From Shinella daejeonensis (GTDB lineage: Bacteria > Pseudomonadota > Alphaproteobacteria > Rhizobiales > Rhizobiaceae): DNA of 64,000 nt. Where the stretch lies: NCBI RefSeq assembly GCF_024281235.1, contig NZ_JAHWXY010000002.1, positions 620,001 through 684,000 on the forward strand. The letters are read 5' to 3'. This document shows, in pieces, positions 48,498 to 56,985 of the stretch. The position numbers and the translations under genes are program-made. Positions within the stretch are counted from its first letter, which is position 1; each line of letters opens with the position of its first letter. The notes below the pieces were generated by a model. That model was not told the origin of the DNA. It worked only from the letters and a program-made list of their open reading frames with translations, and searched no databases.

Positions 48498-49706
48498 TCA
48501 GCGTCCCCATGCCTTATGAATGAGATCGGTGATTTCGCCATTGACCCCGTCCATGGACTCCATGGCGCGGTCGTAGGTCGCGCGGGTGAACTGGCTGCGG
48601 TCCACCTCGTAAATCGTCTGGTTGGTCAGCGCCGCATCGGAAATGGCGACGCTGCGCACCATGGGATTGGTCAGGACATGCTGCTTGAACATCGAGCGCA
48701 TGAAGGCGACCATCTGGGTCTGCGGCCCGTCCGACGGGTCGTAGCGGGTGACCAGATAGCGCAGCCAGTCGAGATTCATGTTGCCGCCGGCCCCTTTGAG
48801 GGTGTTCAGCACCTCACCGAGCATTTGCAGGAACTGGCACATCGACATGACGTCCAGCATTTGTGGATGCACGGTGATCAGGACGGCGGTCGCGCCGCAG
48901 ATGGCGCTCATGGTGAGAAAGCCCAGTTGCGGCGGGCAGTCGATCACCACCACATCGTAATCGTCGGCGACCGACGACAACGCCTCGTCGAGCCGGGCGA
49001 AGAAGATGCGACCATAATCGCTGGCTCCACCCTGTGCGAGAATGCGGGGCGTGTCATGCTCGAATTCCATCAGTTCGAGATTGCCGGGAACGATGTCGAG
49101 ACCGGGGAAATTGGTCTTGCGGATGACCTCGCGCAAGGGACGGCGATGCTCGTCGTAGCGGATCGCGGCATAGAGCGTTTCGTTTTCCTCCACATCGAAC
49201 TCGGGCTGGAAGCCGTGGATCGCCGAAAGACTTGCCTGTGGGTCGAGGTCGACAGCAAGCACGCGATGACCGGTCAGGGCCAGATGCTGCGCGAGATGGG
49301 CGGTGGTCGTGGTCTTGCCGGAGCCACCCTTGAAATTGACGACGGCGATGACCTGCAAGTGCTCGGACCCGCGCCGGCGAGGGACGTAGCGCTGGCCGCG
49401 GCCGTTCTGCTCGAGATAGGCTCGCATGTCGAGAAGCTGTTCGGCGCTATAGGAGCGGCGGCCGGAAGAGGTCACCTGCGGCTGAGGCCCCTTCCCCTCG
49501 AGGGAAAGATTGCGGAGGTGCCCGCTCGTGACGCCGAGGAAGCGCGCGGCTTCGCTCAGCTGGAACTGCCGCAGGGTCTTTTGAGCCGTCGGCGGGAACA
49601 TTTCCATGCGATGCTGCTTGAGCTTGTCGGAAAGTTCATGCGCCTGGGCTATGATCAGTTGATCGGCATCAGAAATTGTCTGCCCGAACATTGTTGCCAT
49701 ATTCAT
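48498..49706 (-). CDS. repA: Partition ATPase RepA (ParA family)
   Basis: A 402-residue Walker-type ATPase that drives plasmid partition and represses its own operon. The N-terminal part (residues about 30-110, FQLSEAARFLGVTSGHLRNL, SYSAEQLLDMR) is a MerR-like DNA-binding region; VVNFKGGSGKTTTTAHL is the deviant Walker A, and VVVIDCPPQLGFLT is Walker B. First gene of repABC, transcribed leftwards. A weak ribosome site precedes ATG 49706; an alternative ATG is six bases inside. Confidence 0.96.
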   Translation of the reverse strand: MNMATMFGQTISDADQLIIAQAHELSDKLKQHRMEMFPPTAQKTLRQFQLSEAARFLGVTSGHLRNLSLEGKGPQPQVTSSGRRSYSAEQLLDMRAYLEQNGRGQRYVPRRRGSEHLQVIAVVNFKGGSGKTTTTAHLAQHLALTGHRVLAVDLDPQASLSAIHGFQPEFDVEENETLYAAIRYDEHRRPLREVIRKTNFPGLDIVPGNLELMEFEHDTPRILAQGGASDYGRIFFARLDEALSSVADDYDVVVIDCPPQLGFLTMSAICGATAVLITVHPQMLDVMSMCQFLQMLGEVLNTLKGAGGNMNLDWLRYLVTRYDPSDGPQTQMVAFMRSMFKQHVLTNPMVRSVAISDAALTNQTIYEVDRSQFTRATYDRAMESMDGVNGEITDLIHKAWGR

Positions 49707-49745
49707 GTCGAGAAACTCAAAATGCAGTTTTAAGCCTATCCGGCC

Positions 49746-49813
49746 GGTTAAACCGCATTTAGAACCGATTCTGGCGCGGGGGCAAGGCCTTTATGGTTAA
49801 CGCAAGGTTAACC
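49746..49813. promoter_or_regulatory. GGTTAA repeats upstream of repA
   Basis: GGTTAAACC (49746), GGTTAA (49795) and the palindrome GGTTAACC (49806) occur within the 110 bases before repA. Such short symmetric elements near the repA promoter are candidates for RepA autorepression. No clear promoter boxes were fixed. Confidence 0.35.
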
Positions 49814-49834
49814 GGGAATCCCGCAATTCCGGCA

Positions 49835-49850
49835 GTTTACGACGGTCAAC
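49835..49850. other. parS-like palindrome upstream of repA
   Basis: GTTTACGACGGTCAAC, one mismatch (GAC in place of NGC) from the RepB-site consensus, 129 bases upstream of repA. Confidence 0.5.
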
Positions 49851-49940
49851 TCGATAAGTGCTTTCGACGCGCCGGATGGCTTGTGAAATCGCCGCGATTC
49901 GCTTCATCGTTGTCTTCCCGCCCGATTTCATATGGTCCGG

Positions 49941-49956
49941 GTTGACGGCGGTAAAC
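49941..49956. other. parS-like palindrome upstream of repA
   Basis: GTTGACGGCGGTAAAC matches the consensus GTTNNCNGCNGNNAAC fully. It lies just downstream of the DUF2585 stop codon, 235 bases upstream of repA. Confidence 0.6.
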
Positions 49957-49958
49957 CC

Positions 49959-50519
49959 TTATCCGCCCTGCCACGCTTTGACGGCATCCATCGGCCAGAT
50001 AAGCATCAGCACGTTCAGCGTCAGTCCGTCACGGATCATCCAGGCGGTAAGCGTCTCGAAGCCGATGACGATCAGAATGCTTGTCCATACCGGCAGACGT
50101 GCCGCCAGCAGGAAGCCCACCGCCATGGCGGCGATGTCCGCGCTGGAGTTGAGAACGCTGTCTCCGAAATAGTCCAGTGATATCGTCGACTCGCGGTAGC
50201 GGTTGATCACCATGTCGGTGTTCTCGACGATCTCCCAGGCGCATTCGAAGATGAGGGAGGCTCCCAGCCGGGTTGCAAGGCCTGCCCTTGGCAGGAGCCA
50301 GGAAAACAGGCCGAAGAAAAGAATTCCGTGGATGACGTGGCTTGGCGTATACCAATCGGCGATATGCTGCGAATTTTCGGAGGACGCCACGACCCCTTGC
50401 CAGAATTTCACATAGCCGCACTTGCAGATCAGGGGCTGGCCCATCGTATAAAGGATCAGTGCCGTGATGGCGATTGCGCCGGCGGTGAGCAGGAGAGAGC
50501 GGACGAACGTGGGATTCAC
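49959..50519 (-). CDS. DUF2585 (UPF0314) membrane protein
   Basis: A 186-residue inner-membrane protein of unknown function, common in rhizobia. It has about five hydrophobic segments; ADWYTPSHVIHGILFFGLFSWL and LIFECAWEIVENTDMVINRYRESTISLDYFGDSVLNSSADI are the conserved core, rich in Glu, Asp and His. GTG 50519 is chosen since AAGGAAA sits six bases upstream and the protein then has the family length; the frame is open further. Lies between repABC and a divergent FAH-like gene. Confidence 0.82.
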   Translation of the reverse strand: MNPTFVRSLLLTAGAIAITALILYTMGQPLICKCGYVKFWQGVVASSENSQHIADWYTPSHVIHGILFFGLFSWLLPRAGLATRLGASLIFECAWEIVENTDMVINRYRESTISLDYFGDSVLNSSADIAAMAVGFLLAARLPVWTSILIVIGFETLTAWMIRDGLTLNVLMLIWPMDAVKAWQGG

Positions 50520-50623
50520 TGCGGTTTTCCTTGACGATCCGGCCAAGTCAATCCGGCCGTTCGGAGTGGATATCGGGACGATGGCACAGACGTGATGCCG
50601 GAAACAAGATGGGAGGGGAAACG

Positions 50624-51487
50624 ATGAAACTGGCGACATTGAAGGATTCCACACGGGACGGCCAGCTTGTGGTGGTGTCGAGGGATCTCACCCGCTGTTC
50701 CGAGGTGGGCCATATCGCGCGAACGTTGCAGGACGCTCTCGATGATTGGGCGCATGTCGGGCCGCGGCTTGCCCGTGTGGCGGAGGGACTGGAGGCCGGA
50801 GCGCAGCCGACGACGCGCTTTCACGAGCAGGAAGCCGCCTCGCCATTGCCGCGCGCCTATCAGCGTCTCGGCTATTATCCATCGCGCGAAGGGTGCGCGG
50901 GAAAGGTGGGAGACGCAATCCCGCTTCGTCAGGAGGCGTCCGGCGGCTTTCTCGGGCCGCGCGCGGATATATGTTTTCCGAAGGATGTGGCAGAGGCCGA
51001 CATCGTGGCCGGGATCGCGGTGATCGTCGATGACGTGCCGGCAGGGGCCAGCCTCACGGAGGCAGGCGACGCGATCCGGCTCGTCATGCTGGCCGGTGAC
51101 ATGTCGGCCCGCGAGCCACTCCCATCCCACGGGAATGGAGACGGCCATCCGCTGCGGCTATGTTCGGCCTTTTCGCCGGTGGCCGTCACGCCGGATGAAC
51201 TGAGCGGAATATGGCGTGACTGGCGGCTGGATGCGCCGCTGCATGTCTCCTTGAACGGCCGGCATGTGGAGACGCCCGCTTCCAAAGCGACGCCGGGTTT
51301 TGCGGAGATCGTCGCCCATGCGGCGCGCTTTCAGGCGCTCGACGCCGGGTCCATTCTCGTGGTGAGCAGGGGAGTGTCGGCAAGATCGGCACCGGGTGAC
51401 AGGATGCGCATCGAAATGAAGGATGAAGCAGGCCATTCGATTTTCGGGGCGATCGAACAGGCCGTGGAAACGCCAGGCGCGTCCTGA
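50624..51487 (+). CDS. Fumarylacetoacetate hydrolase-family protein with degraded metal site
   Basis: A 287-residue FAH-family homologue. The N-terminus KLATLKDSTRDGQLVVVSRDL and the C-terminus RIEMKDEAGHSIFGAIEQ match the bacterial FAH-like hydrolases next to aromatic catabolism genes. But where active members have a Glu-x-Glu metal motif before VAVVVDDV, this one reads IVAGIAVIVDDV, and the region around YQRLGYYPSREGCAG is altered and shorter. The Asp of GDMSAR remains. It may be inactive or changed in function. GGGAGGGG precedes the ATG. Confidence 0.75.
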   Translation: MKLATLKDSTRDGQLVVVSRDLTRCSEVGHIARTLQDALDDWAHVGPRLARVAEGLEAGAQPTTRFHEQEAASPLPRAYQRLGYYPSREGCAGKVGDAIPLRQEASGGFLGPRADICFPKDVAEADIVAGIAVIVDDVPAGASLTEAGDAIRLVMLAGDMSAREPLPSHGNGDGHPLRLCSAFSPVAVTPDELSGIWRDWRLDAPLHVSLNGRHVETPASKATPGFAEIVAHAARFQALDAGSILVVSRGVSARSAPGDRMRIEMKDEAGHSIFGAIEQAVETPGAS

Positions 51488-51518
51488 CGGGGCGAAACGG
51501 CGATGGGAGAACGGGAAT

Positions 51519-51552
51519 CCGCCGCCCCTGTGCAAGAGGCGGCGGAGAGGAT
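51519..51552 (+). terminator. Hairpin between the FAH-like gene and gabD
   Basis: CCGCCGCC / GGCGGCGG with an 11-base loop, followed by AGAGGATTTTC, between convergent genes. Reads as a modest intrinsic terminator for the FAH-like gene and may also stop gabD transcripts. Confidence 0.55.
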
Positions 51553-51554
51553 TT

Positions 51555-53036
51555 TCAGGCAAGCGCGCCCATGCAGAGATATTTCATCTCGAGATAATCG
51601 TCGACGCCGTGCACGGAGCCCTCCCGACCGATGCCGGACTGCTTGATGCCGCCGAAGGGCGCGGCCTCCGACGAGATGACCCCGGTATTGATGCCGACCA
51701 TCCCGTATTCGAGGGCTTCGGCCACCGTCCAGACTTTTTTCAGGTCGCCGGCATAGAAATAGGCGGCGAGACCGAATTCGGTGTCATTCGCCTGGGCAAT
51801 CACGTCTTCGACATTCTCGAAGCGGAAAAGCGGCGCTACCGGCCCGAAGGTCTCCTCACGCGCCACGATCATGTCGCGCGTCACGTCCTTCAGCACCGTC
51901 GGTTCGAAGAAGGTGCCGCTTCCCGCGATGCGCTTGCCGCCGGCAAGGAGGGTGGCGCCCTTGGAAACCGCGTCGGCGATATGGGTCTCGACCTTGGCGA
52001 TGGCCGCCTCCTCGATCAGCGGGCCGATCGTCACGCCTTGCCGGAAGCCGTTGCCTGCGGTCAACTCGCCGACCTTGCGGGCAAGTTTCTCCGCAAAGGC
52101 GTCATAGACGCCGGATTGAACGTAAAGCCGGTTAGCGCAGACGCAGGTCTGGCCGGCATTGCGATATTTGGAGGCCATCGCGCCTTCGACGGCGGCATCG
52201 AGATCGGCGTCGTCGAAGACGATGAAGGGCGCGTTGCCGCCGAGCTCAAGGCTCACCTTCTTGATCTGGTCCGAACATTGCCGCATCAGGATACGCCCGA
52301 CCTCCGTCGAACCGGTGAAGGAAATCTTGCGGACTTTCGGATTGAAGCAAAGTTCCTTGCCGATCGACGGTCCGTCGGTGCCGATGATGAGATTGAAGAC
52401 CCCCGCAGGTATGCCGGCCTTTTCGGCAAGGACGGCAAGAGCGATGGCGGAGAGCGGCGTCTGTTCCGCCGGCTTGGAAACCACGGCGCAGCCGACGGCA
52501 AGCGCGGGGGCGATCTTGCGGGCGATCATCGCCGAGGGAAAGTTCCAGGGGGTGATCGTGCCGACGACGCCGACCGGCTGCCGGATCACCAGCATCCGGC
52601 GGTCGCGGGAAGGGGCGGGGATGGTCTCGCCGTTGATGCGCTTGGCCTCCTCCGCAAACCATTCCACGTAGGAAGCCGCATAGAGGATTTCGCCGCGCGC
52701 TTCCGGCAGCGGCTTGCCCATTTCGGCCGTCAGGATTGCCGCCAGCGGATCGGCATTGGCGACGATGAGATCGTGCCACTGGCGCAGGATCGCGCTGCGC
52801 GTCTTGGCGGGCAGGGCGGCCCAGAGGGGCTGCGCGCGATAGGCTGCGTCGATGGCCGCTGTGGTCTCGGCGGCTCCCATTTCCGGCAAGGTCGCCAGTT
52901 TCTCGCCGGTTGCCGGATCGCTGACATCGAAGGTTGCTGTGGCGTTGCCGCCGGTCCACTCGCCGTTGACATAGCCTGCATCGCGCAGGAGTTCCGTGGA
53001 CGAAAGGTGCCGGGTCAGCGCTTCATGGAAGGCCAT
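51555..53036 (-). CDS. gabD: Succinate-semialdehyde dehydrogenase
   Basis: A 493-residue aldehyde dehydrogenase that oxidises succinate semialdehyde to succinate in GABA breakdown. It carries TPWNFPSAMIARK, LELGGNAPFIVFDDADLDAA with the general-base glutamate, NAGQTCVCANRLYVQ with the catalytic cysteine (doubled as TCVC, a GabD trait), and EETFGPVAPLF. AGGAGG ribosome site before the ATG. It follows gabT on the same strand after 91 bases. A parS-like 16-mer lies inside it at 52050. Confidence 0.93.
   Translation of the reverse strand: MAFHEALTRHLSSTELLRDAGYVNGEWTGGNATATFDVSDPATGEKLATLPEMGAAETTAAIDAAYRAQPLWAALPAKTRSAILRQWHDLIVANADPLAAILTAEMGKPLPEARGEILYAASYVEWFAEEAKRINGETIPAPSRDRRMLVIRQPVGVVGTITPWNFPSAMIARKIAPALAVGCAVVSKPAEQTPLSAIALAVLAEKAGIPAGVFNLIIGTDGPSIGKELCFNPKVRKISFTGSTEVGRILMRQCSDQIKKVSLELGGNAPFIVFDDADLDAAVEGAMASKYRNAGQTCVCANRLYVQSGVYDAFAEKLARKVGELTAGNGFRQGVTIGPLIEEAAIAKVETHIADAVSKGATLLAGGKRIAGSGTFFEPTVLKDVTRDMIVAREETFGPVAPLFRFENVEDVIAQANDTEFGLAAYFYAGDLKKVWTVAEALEYGMVGINTGVISSEAAPFGGIKQSGIGREGSVHGVDDYLEMKYLCMGALA
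52050..52065. other. parS-like 16-mer inside gabD
   Basis: GTTGCCTGCGGTCAAC fits GTTNNCNGCNGNNAAC, though less symmetric than the repABC copies. It may be chance inside GC-rich coding DNA. Confidence 0.35.
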
Positions 53037-53127
53037 GGGTTCCTCCTTCAGGAAAAGAAAAGGCGTTCACCCGAAGCCAAAGCCCCGGGTGTCGCCGATA
53101 TCGTGGATTGAAACCGTTTCCTGCCGC

Positions 53128-54405
53128 TCAGGCGGCGCGCGCCTCGATGATCGCCGCTTCGAGCGTGTCGAGCGCTTCAGCGAAGATCTCGTCCTGGATG
53201 GTGATCGGAGCGAGGAAACGGATGACGTTGCCATGAACGCCGCAGGTCAGAAGGATCAGGCCCTTTTCCAGCGCCTTGAGGCGCACCCGGTTGGCGAAGT
53301 CCGCGCTTGGCTGCCCCGATTTGACGTCGTTGAATTCGACGGCGTTCATGAAGCCGGGGCCGCGGATATCGGCGATCTCCGGAACCTTCTCGCGGATTTC
53401 GGCAAGCCGCTGCTTGAGACGCGCCCCGAGGCTTTCGGCACGGTTGCACAGGTCCTCGTCCTTGATGACATCAAGCACCGCGTGGGCTGCGGCCACGCCG
53501 ATGGGGCTGCCGGCGTAGGTGCCGCCGAGCCCGCCGGGGCCGGGCGCATCCATGATCTCGGCGCGGCCGGTGACGGCGGCAATCGGGAAGCCGCCGCCAA
53601 GACCCTTGGCCATGGTCGTCAGGTCGGCGGCAATGCCGTAGTGTTCCATGGCGAAGAGCTTTCCGGTCCGGGCGAAGCCGGTCTGGACCTCATCGGCGAT
53701 CAGCAGGATGCCATGCCGGTCGCACAATTCGCGCAGCGCTTTCATGAAGGCGACCGGCGCGGGATAGAAGCCGCCCTCGCCCTGTACCGGCTCGATGATG
53801 ATGGCCGCGACGCGGTTCGGATCGACGTCGGCGGCAAACAGCCTGTTCAGTGCGGCGAGCGACTGGTCCGGCGTGGTGCCATGCAGTTCGACCGGGAAGG
53901 GGACATGGAAGACGTCATTCGGCATGGCGCCGAATCCGACCTTGTAGGGAACGACCTTTCCGGTCAGCGCCATGCCCATGAAGGTGCGACCGTGGAAGGC
54001 GCCGCCGAAAGCGACGACACCCTGGCGGCCGGTTGCGGCACGCGCGATTTTTACCGCATTTTCAACGGCTTCCGCGCCGGTCGTGACGAAAATCGTCTTC
54101 TTGGCGAAATCACCGGGGGTAATGGTGTTCAGTCGTTCGGCGAGTTCGACATAGTTCTCATAGGGAACGACCTGATGGCAGGTGTGGGTGAACCGGTCGA
54201 GCTGGTTCTTCACCGCCTTGATGACGCGCGGATGGCGGTGGCCGGTGTTGACGACGGCGATGCCGGCGGCAAAATCGATGTAGCGGTTGCCTTCCTTGTC
54301 CCATATCTCGGCGTTTTCGGCACGATCGGCGTAGATCTGCGTGGTCATGCCCACGCCGCGGGAAATGGCGGCGTTCTTGCGGTCTGTGAGAGGCGTTGCG
54401 GTCAT
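53128..54405 (-). CDS. gabT: 4-aminobutyrate (GABA) transaminase
   Basis: A 425-residue class III PLP aminotransferase. VTTGAEAVENAVKIARAATGR, ILLIADEVQTGFARTGKLFAMEHYG and TTMAKGLGGGFPIAAV (PLP lysine) fit GabT. ATG 54405 is chosen since AGGA lies eight bases upstream and the protein then has the family length; an in-frame upstream start would extend it by 38 residues into the repeat-bearing promoter. With gabD it turns GABA into succinate. Divergent from a MerR-XRE-cupin regulator. Confidence 0.93.
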   Translation of the reverse strand: MTATPLTDRKNAAISRGVGMTTQIYADRAENAEIWDKEGNRYIDFAAGIAVVNTGHRHPRVIKAVKNQLDRFTHTCHQVVPYENYVELAERLNTITPGDFAKKTIFVTTGAEAVENAVKIARAATGRQGVVAFGGAFHGRTFMGMALTGKVVPYKVGFGAMPNDVFHVPFPVELHGTTPDQSLAALNRLFAADVDPNRVAAIIIEPVQGEGGFYPAPVAFMKALRELCDRHGILLIADEVQTGFARTGKLFAMEHYGIAADLTTMAKGLGGGFPIAAVTGRAEIMDAPGPGGLGGTYAGSPIGVAAAHAVLDVIKDEDLCNRAESLGARLKQRLAEIREKVPEIADIRGPGFMNAVEFNDVKSGQPSADFANRVRLKALEKGLILLTCGVHGNVIRFLAPITIQDEIFAEALDTLEAAIIEARAA

Positions 54406-54443
54406 GGCGCTATCCTGAAATGAGGGGTCGAACGAAGAACTTG

Positions 54444-54490
54444 CATTTTTTCTGCAAGGCTTGGTGGAATTGCTACATTTTTTCTGCAAG
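54444..54490. promoter_or_regulatory. Pair of exact 15-bp direct repeats, candidate operator for gabT
   Basis: CATTTTTTCTGCAAG occurs at 54444-54458 and again at 54476-54490, 32 bases apart, about three helical turns. The first copy forms an inverted repeat TTGCA...TGCAA with its left neighbour. Both lie between divergent gabT and the MerR-XRE-cupin gene, so they are the best binding sites for that regulator (inference). Confidence 0.6.
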
Positions 54491-54569
54491 AATGCAACGG
54501 CATTTTGCGACGGAACCACGCCGCGAAATGCTATAGGCGGACATCATAGCGAATCGGAGACTCGACGCC

Positions 54570-55388
54570 ATGGGTTCTGCGGAACCGGTGCACTACAAGG
54601 TGGCGGAAGCGGCGCGGCTTACCGGCGTATCGCCCTCGACGCTCAGGCTCTGGGAGGTCCAGGGACTGATCGTGCCCGGACGCTCCGGGACGGGTCACCG
54701 CCAGTATAGCGCGGAGGATGTGGCGCGGCTGAAACGTATCGCCTGGTATCGCACTGAGCGCGGGCTCAATCCCGCCGCCATCCGGGTGGCGCTGGAGGTC
54801 GAAGACGGCGGCGACGGGCCTGCTTTTACGGGGGAGGGGGACGCGCCGCAGGGCGTCGGCCGCAAGCTGCGCAGCCTGCGACATGCGGCGGGCAAGACGC
54901 AGGAGCAGGTGGCGGGCGCCGTCGGCATTGCGACATCCGTCCTGTCGACCTTCGAGCGCACCTCCCGGGGTGTGACGTTTCGGGTGCTGCACGATCTGGC
55001 GGATTACTACGGCACCACCGTCTCCAAGCTTTCCGGGGAACAAGAGGAGCGGCACCGTTCGCTCGTCCGGGCCGGCGAATGGCAACTTTGGCCGGAAACC
55101 TCGCCCGGCGTTACGGTGCAGGTGCTGGCCGACGGGCGCAACATGATGGACTGCCACCGCTTCGTGCTCGCGCCGGGCGCGTCGAGCGACGGCGAATACC
55201 GCCACGACGGCGAGGAATTCGTGCATGTCCTGTCGGGCGGCGTCGAACTGGTGCTCGACGGACAGGAATTCCATGATCTCGGCCCCGGCGACAGTCTCTA
55301 TTTCGCAAGCTGCCGCCGCCATGCGTGGCGCAATCGCCATGACGGCGAGACCGTTCTGATCTGGATCAACACGCCCCCGACATTCTGA
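54570..55388 (+). CDS. Three-domain regulator: MerR HTH, XRE HTH and cupin
   Basis: A 272-residue regulator with two different DNA-binding domains. Residues about 8-75 are a MerR helix-turn-helix (YKVAEAARLTGVSPSTLRLWEVQGLI, HRQYSAEDVARL); about 93-150 an XRE-type one (LRSLRHAAGKTQEQVAGAVGIATSVLSTFERTSRG); about 195-268 a cupin_2 sensor (EYRHDGEEFVHVLSGGVELVLDGQ). It faces away from gabT and probably controls gabTD. MerR proteins usually distort the promoter, XRE-cupin proteins usually repress; the joined form is unusual. Confidence 0.88.
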   Translation: MGSAEPVHYKVAEAARLTGVSPSTLRLWEVQGLIVPGRSGTGHRQYSAEDVARLKRIAWYRTERGLNPAAIRVALEVEDGGDGPAFTGEGDAPQGVGRKLRSLRHAAGKTQEQVAGAVGIATSVLSTFERTSRGVTFRVLHDLADYYGTTVSKLSGEQEERHRSLVRAGEWQLWPETSPGVTVQVLADGRNMMDCHRFVLAPGASSDGEYRHDGEEFVHVLSGGVELVLDGQEFHDLGPGDSLYFASCRRHAWRNRHDGETVLIWINTPPTF

Positions 55389-55391
55389 GCG

Positions 55392-55700
55392 TCATTCGGC
55401 CGCGACGATGTGGAATTCGCGCCGGTCCGCCGTCTTTTCGACGCCGCCCATGAGGTAGATCAGACAGCTGGTGCGCAGCAGCGAGGCGAAATTCGTCACG
55501 GTGCCGTTGATCTCCAGCGCCTCGTCGTAGAGCGTCGAGAGGAAGCGGGACGTCGAGAAATTCTGGCCGGCGGCGATTTCGTCGATCAGATCCCAGAAGG
55601 CGGCCTCAAGCTGGATGCTCGTCGAATGGCCGCCGATGCGGACCGAGCGGTTGACAGGCCGATAACGTTGCGGGTCCTGGCCCGCGAAGACCTCACACAT
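55392..55700 (-). CDS. Ribbon-helix-helix domain protein
   Basis: A 102-residue RHH_4-type protein. YRPVNRSVRIGGHSTSIQLEAAFWDLIDEIA is the ribbon-helix-helix core, followed by a helical tail; family members are small alphaproteobacterial DNA-binding proteins of unknown targets. ATG 55700 has GGAGG eight bases before it. The stop is three bases from the convergent regulator's stop. Confidence 0.8.
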   Translation of the reverse strand: MCEVFAGQDPQRYRPVNRSVRIGGHSTSIQLEAAFWDLIDEIAAGQNFSTSRFLSTLYDEALEINGTVTNFASLLRTSCLIYLMGGVEKTADRREFHIVAAE

Positions 55701-55913
55701 GGCATATCCTCCGGCTTTGTTCTTATGACCGGGATTATGCGGTCGGGTCCGGCCCAGGTCAAACCGTTCGTGCATGGTTCCTCAGGCGAAAAATCTTTCC
55801 TCAAATACTCCGGAAATGAAAATGCACGTGCGGTAGCGGGCTACTACCCCCTGTCGCCCGCCGCGGCGCACTCTGGCCTTCACAGCGAACTGCAACTGTT
55901 GGGAAGGTCAAGC

Positions 55914-56309
55914 GTGGCTAAGGCAATTCATTCGATGATCCGCGTCCTGGACGAAAACCGTTCCGCGGACTTCTATCGGCAGGCATTCGGTCTGGAGACG
56001 GCTGACAGGCTCGATTTCGAGACCTTCACGCTCGTCTATCTGCGCAATGCCGAAAGCGCATTCGAACTCGAACTGACGATCAACAAGGGACGGACCGAAC
56101 CCTATGCGCTGGGCGACGGTTACGGCCATCTCGCCGTTTCGGTGGACGATCTCGACGCCGAACATGCGCGCATCAGCGGCCTTGGCTATGCGACTGGAAA
56201 GATCGTCGAGTTCGAACGGGACGGCAACCTGCTTGCCCGCTTCTTCTTCGTCACCGACCCCGATGGCTACAAGATCGAGGTTGTGCAGCGGCACGGCCGC
56301 TTCGAGTGA
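55914..56309 (+). CDS. Glyoxalase I (lactoylglutathione lyase) family protein
   Basis: A 131-residue vicinal-oxygen-chelate protein. HSMIRVLDENRSADFYRQAFGL starts with metal His6, ELELT and GHLAVSVDDLDA hold the second and third metal ligands, and YKIEVVQ the fourth. GTG 55914 is chosen for the GGGAAGG seven bases upstream and because the family begins here. It converts the methylglyoxal-glutathione adduct to lactoylglutathione if canonical. A Tat-exported dehydrogenase subunit follows on the same strand after 61 bases. Confidence 0.88.
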   Translation: MAKAIHSMIRVLDENRSADFYRQAFGLETADRLDFETFTLVYLRNAESAFELELTINKGRTEPYALGDGYGHLAVSVDDLDAEHARISGLGYATGKIVEFERDGNLLARFFFVTDPDGYKIEVVQRHGRFE

Positions 56310-56370
56310 ACGGCCGGCAGCCGCCTGGAGGAACGGCGGCCGCCGGAAAACAGAATGGGAGGAACGTGAA

Positions 56371-56901
56371 ATGACGACGATCTACGAGCAGCGCCCCGGT
56401 CTTTCGCGGCGTGAGCTTCTGAAGCGCGGCACGATCGGCGCGGCGCTGATCATTACCGGCAATGCCGTGATCAGCCCGGACCGGGCGTGGGGTCTGGAGA
56501 GCGCGGCGCTCAAGCCGGATACGATGGCGACGCTTATCAGGCTCGCGCGCGATATCTACCCCCATGATGCGATCGCCGACCGCTTTTACGCCATCGCGGT
56601 CAAGGGACACGATACCAGGGCGGCAGGCGACGCCGGCCACAAGGAGCTGATCGAGGCCGGCATCGCCGATCTCGACCGGCGGGCCGGGGAGGGTGGTTAT
56701 CGCGGCCTCGGCTGGGAGGACGACCGCGTCCGCATCCTGCGCGAGATCGAGACCACGCCGTTCTTCCAGGCGGTGCGCGGCGATCTGGTCGTCTCCTTCT
56801 ATAACCAGAAGGAGCTGTGGCCGCATTTCGGCTACGAGGGCGAATCCTATTCCAAGGGCGGCTACATCACCCGCGGTTTTGACGACATCGAGTGGCTTTG
56901 A
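56371..56901 (+). CDS. Small subunit of an FAD-GMC dehydrogenase, Tat-exported
   Basis: A 176-residue Gluconate_2-dh3 family protein. SRRELLKRGTIGAALIITGNAV is a twin-arginine signal. The mature part (TLIRLARDIYPHD, YNQKELWPHFGYEGESYSKGGYITRGFDDIEWL) matches the family. Such small subunits are needed for export and stability of the flavin subunit, which has no signal of its own. GGGAGG precedes the ATG. The large subunit follows after 84 bases. Confidence 0.9.
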   Translation: MTTIYEQRPGLSRRELLKRGTIGAALIITGNAVISPDRAWGLESAALKPDTMATLIRLARDIYPHDAIADRFYAIAVKGHDTRAAGDAGHKELIEAGIADLDRRAGEGGYRGLGWEDDRVRILREIETTPFFQAVRGDLVVSFYNQKELWPHFGYEGESYSKGGYITRGFDDIEWL

Positions 56902-56985
56902 CGGCGGTGTGACGCCCGCGCCGGAGGAGGCGCGGCCGGAAGGCGCCTGACGGCGTCCGCCGCCAAACTGTATCGGGAGGAAATC

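Noticed and set aside
50514-50529. parS-like site ATTCACTGCGGTTTTC at the DUF2585 start
   Set aside because: Only the core matches; both ends break the palindrome.
50520-50654. Longer N-terminus of the DUF2585 protein
   Set aside because: It would overlap the FAH-like gene's ribosome site and start; the GTG at 50519 has a good ribosome site.
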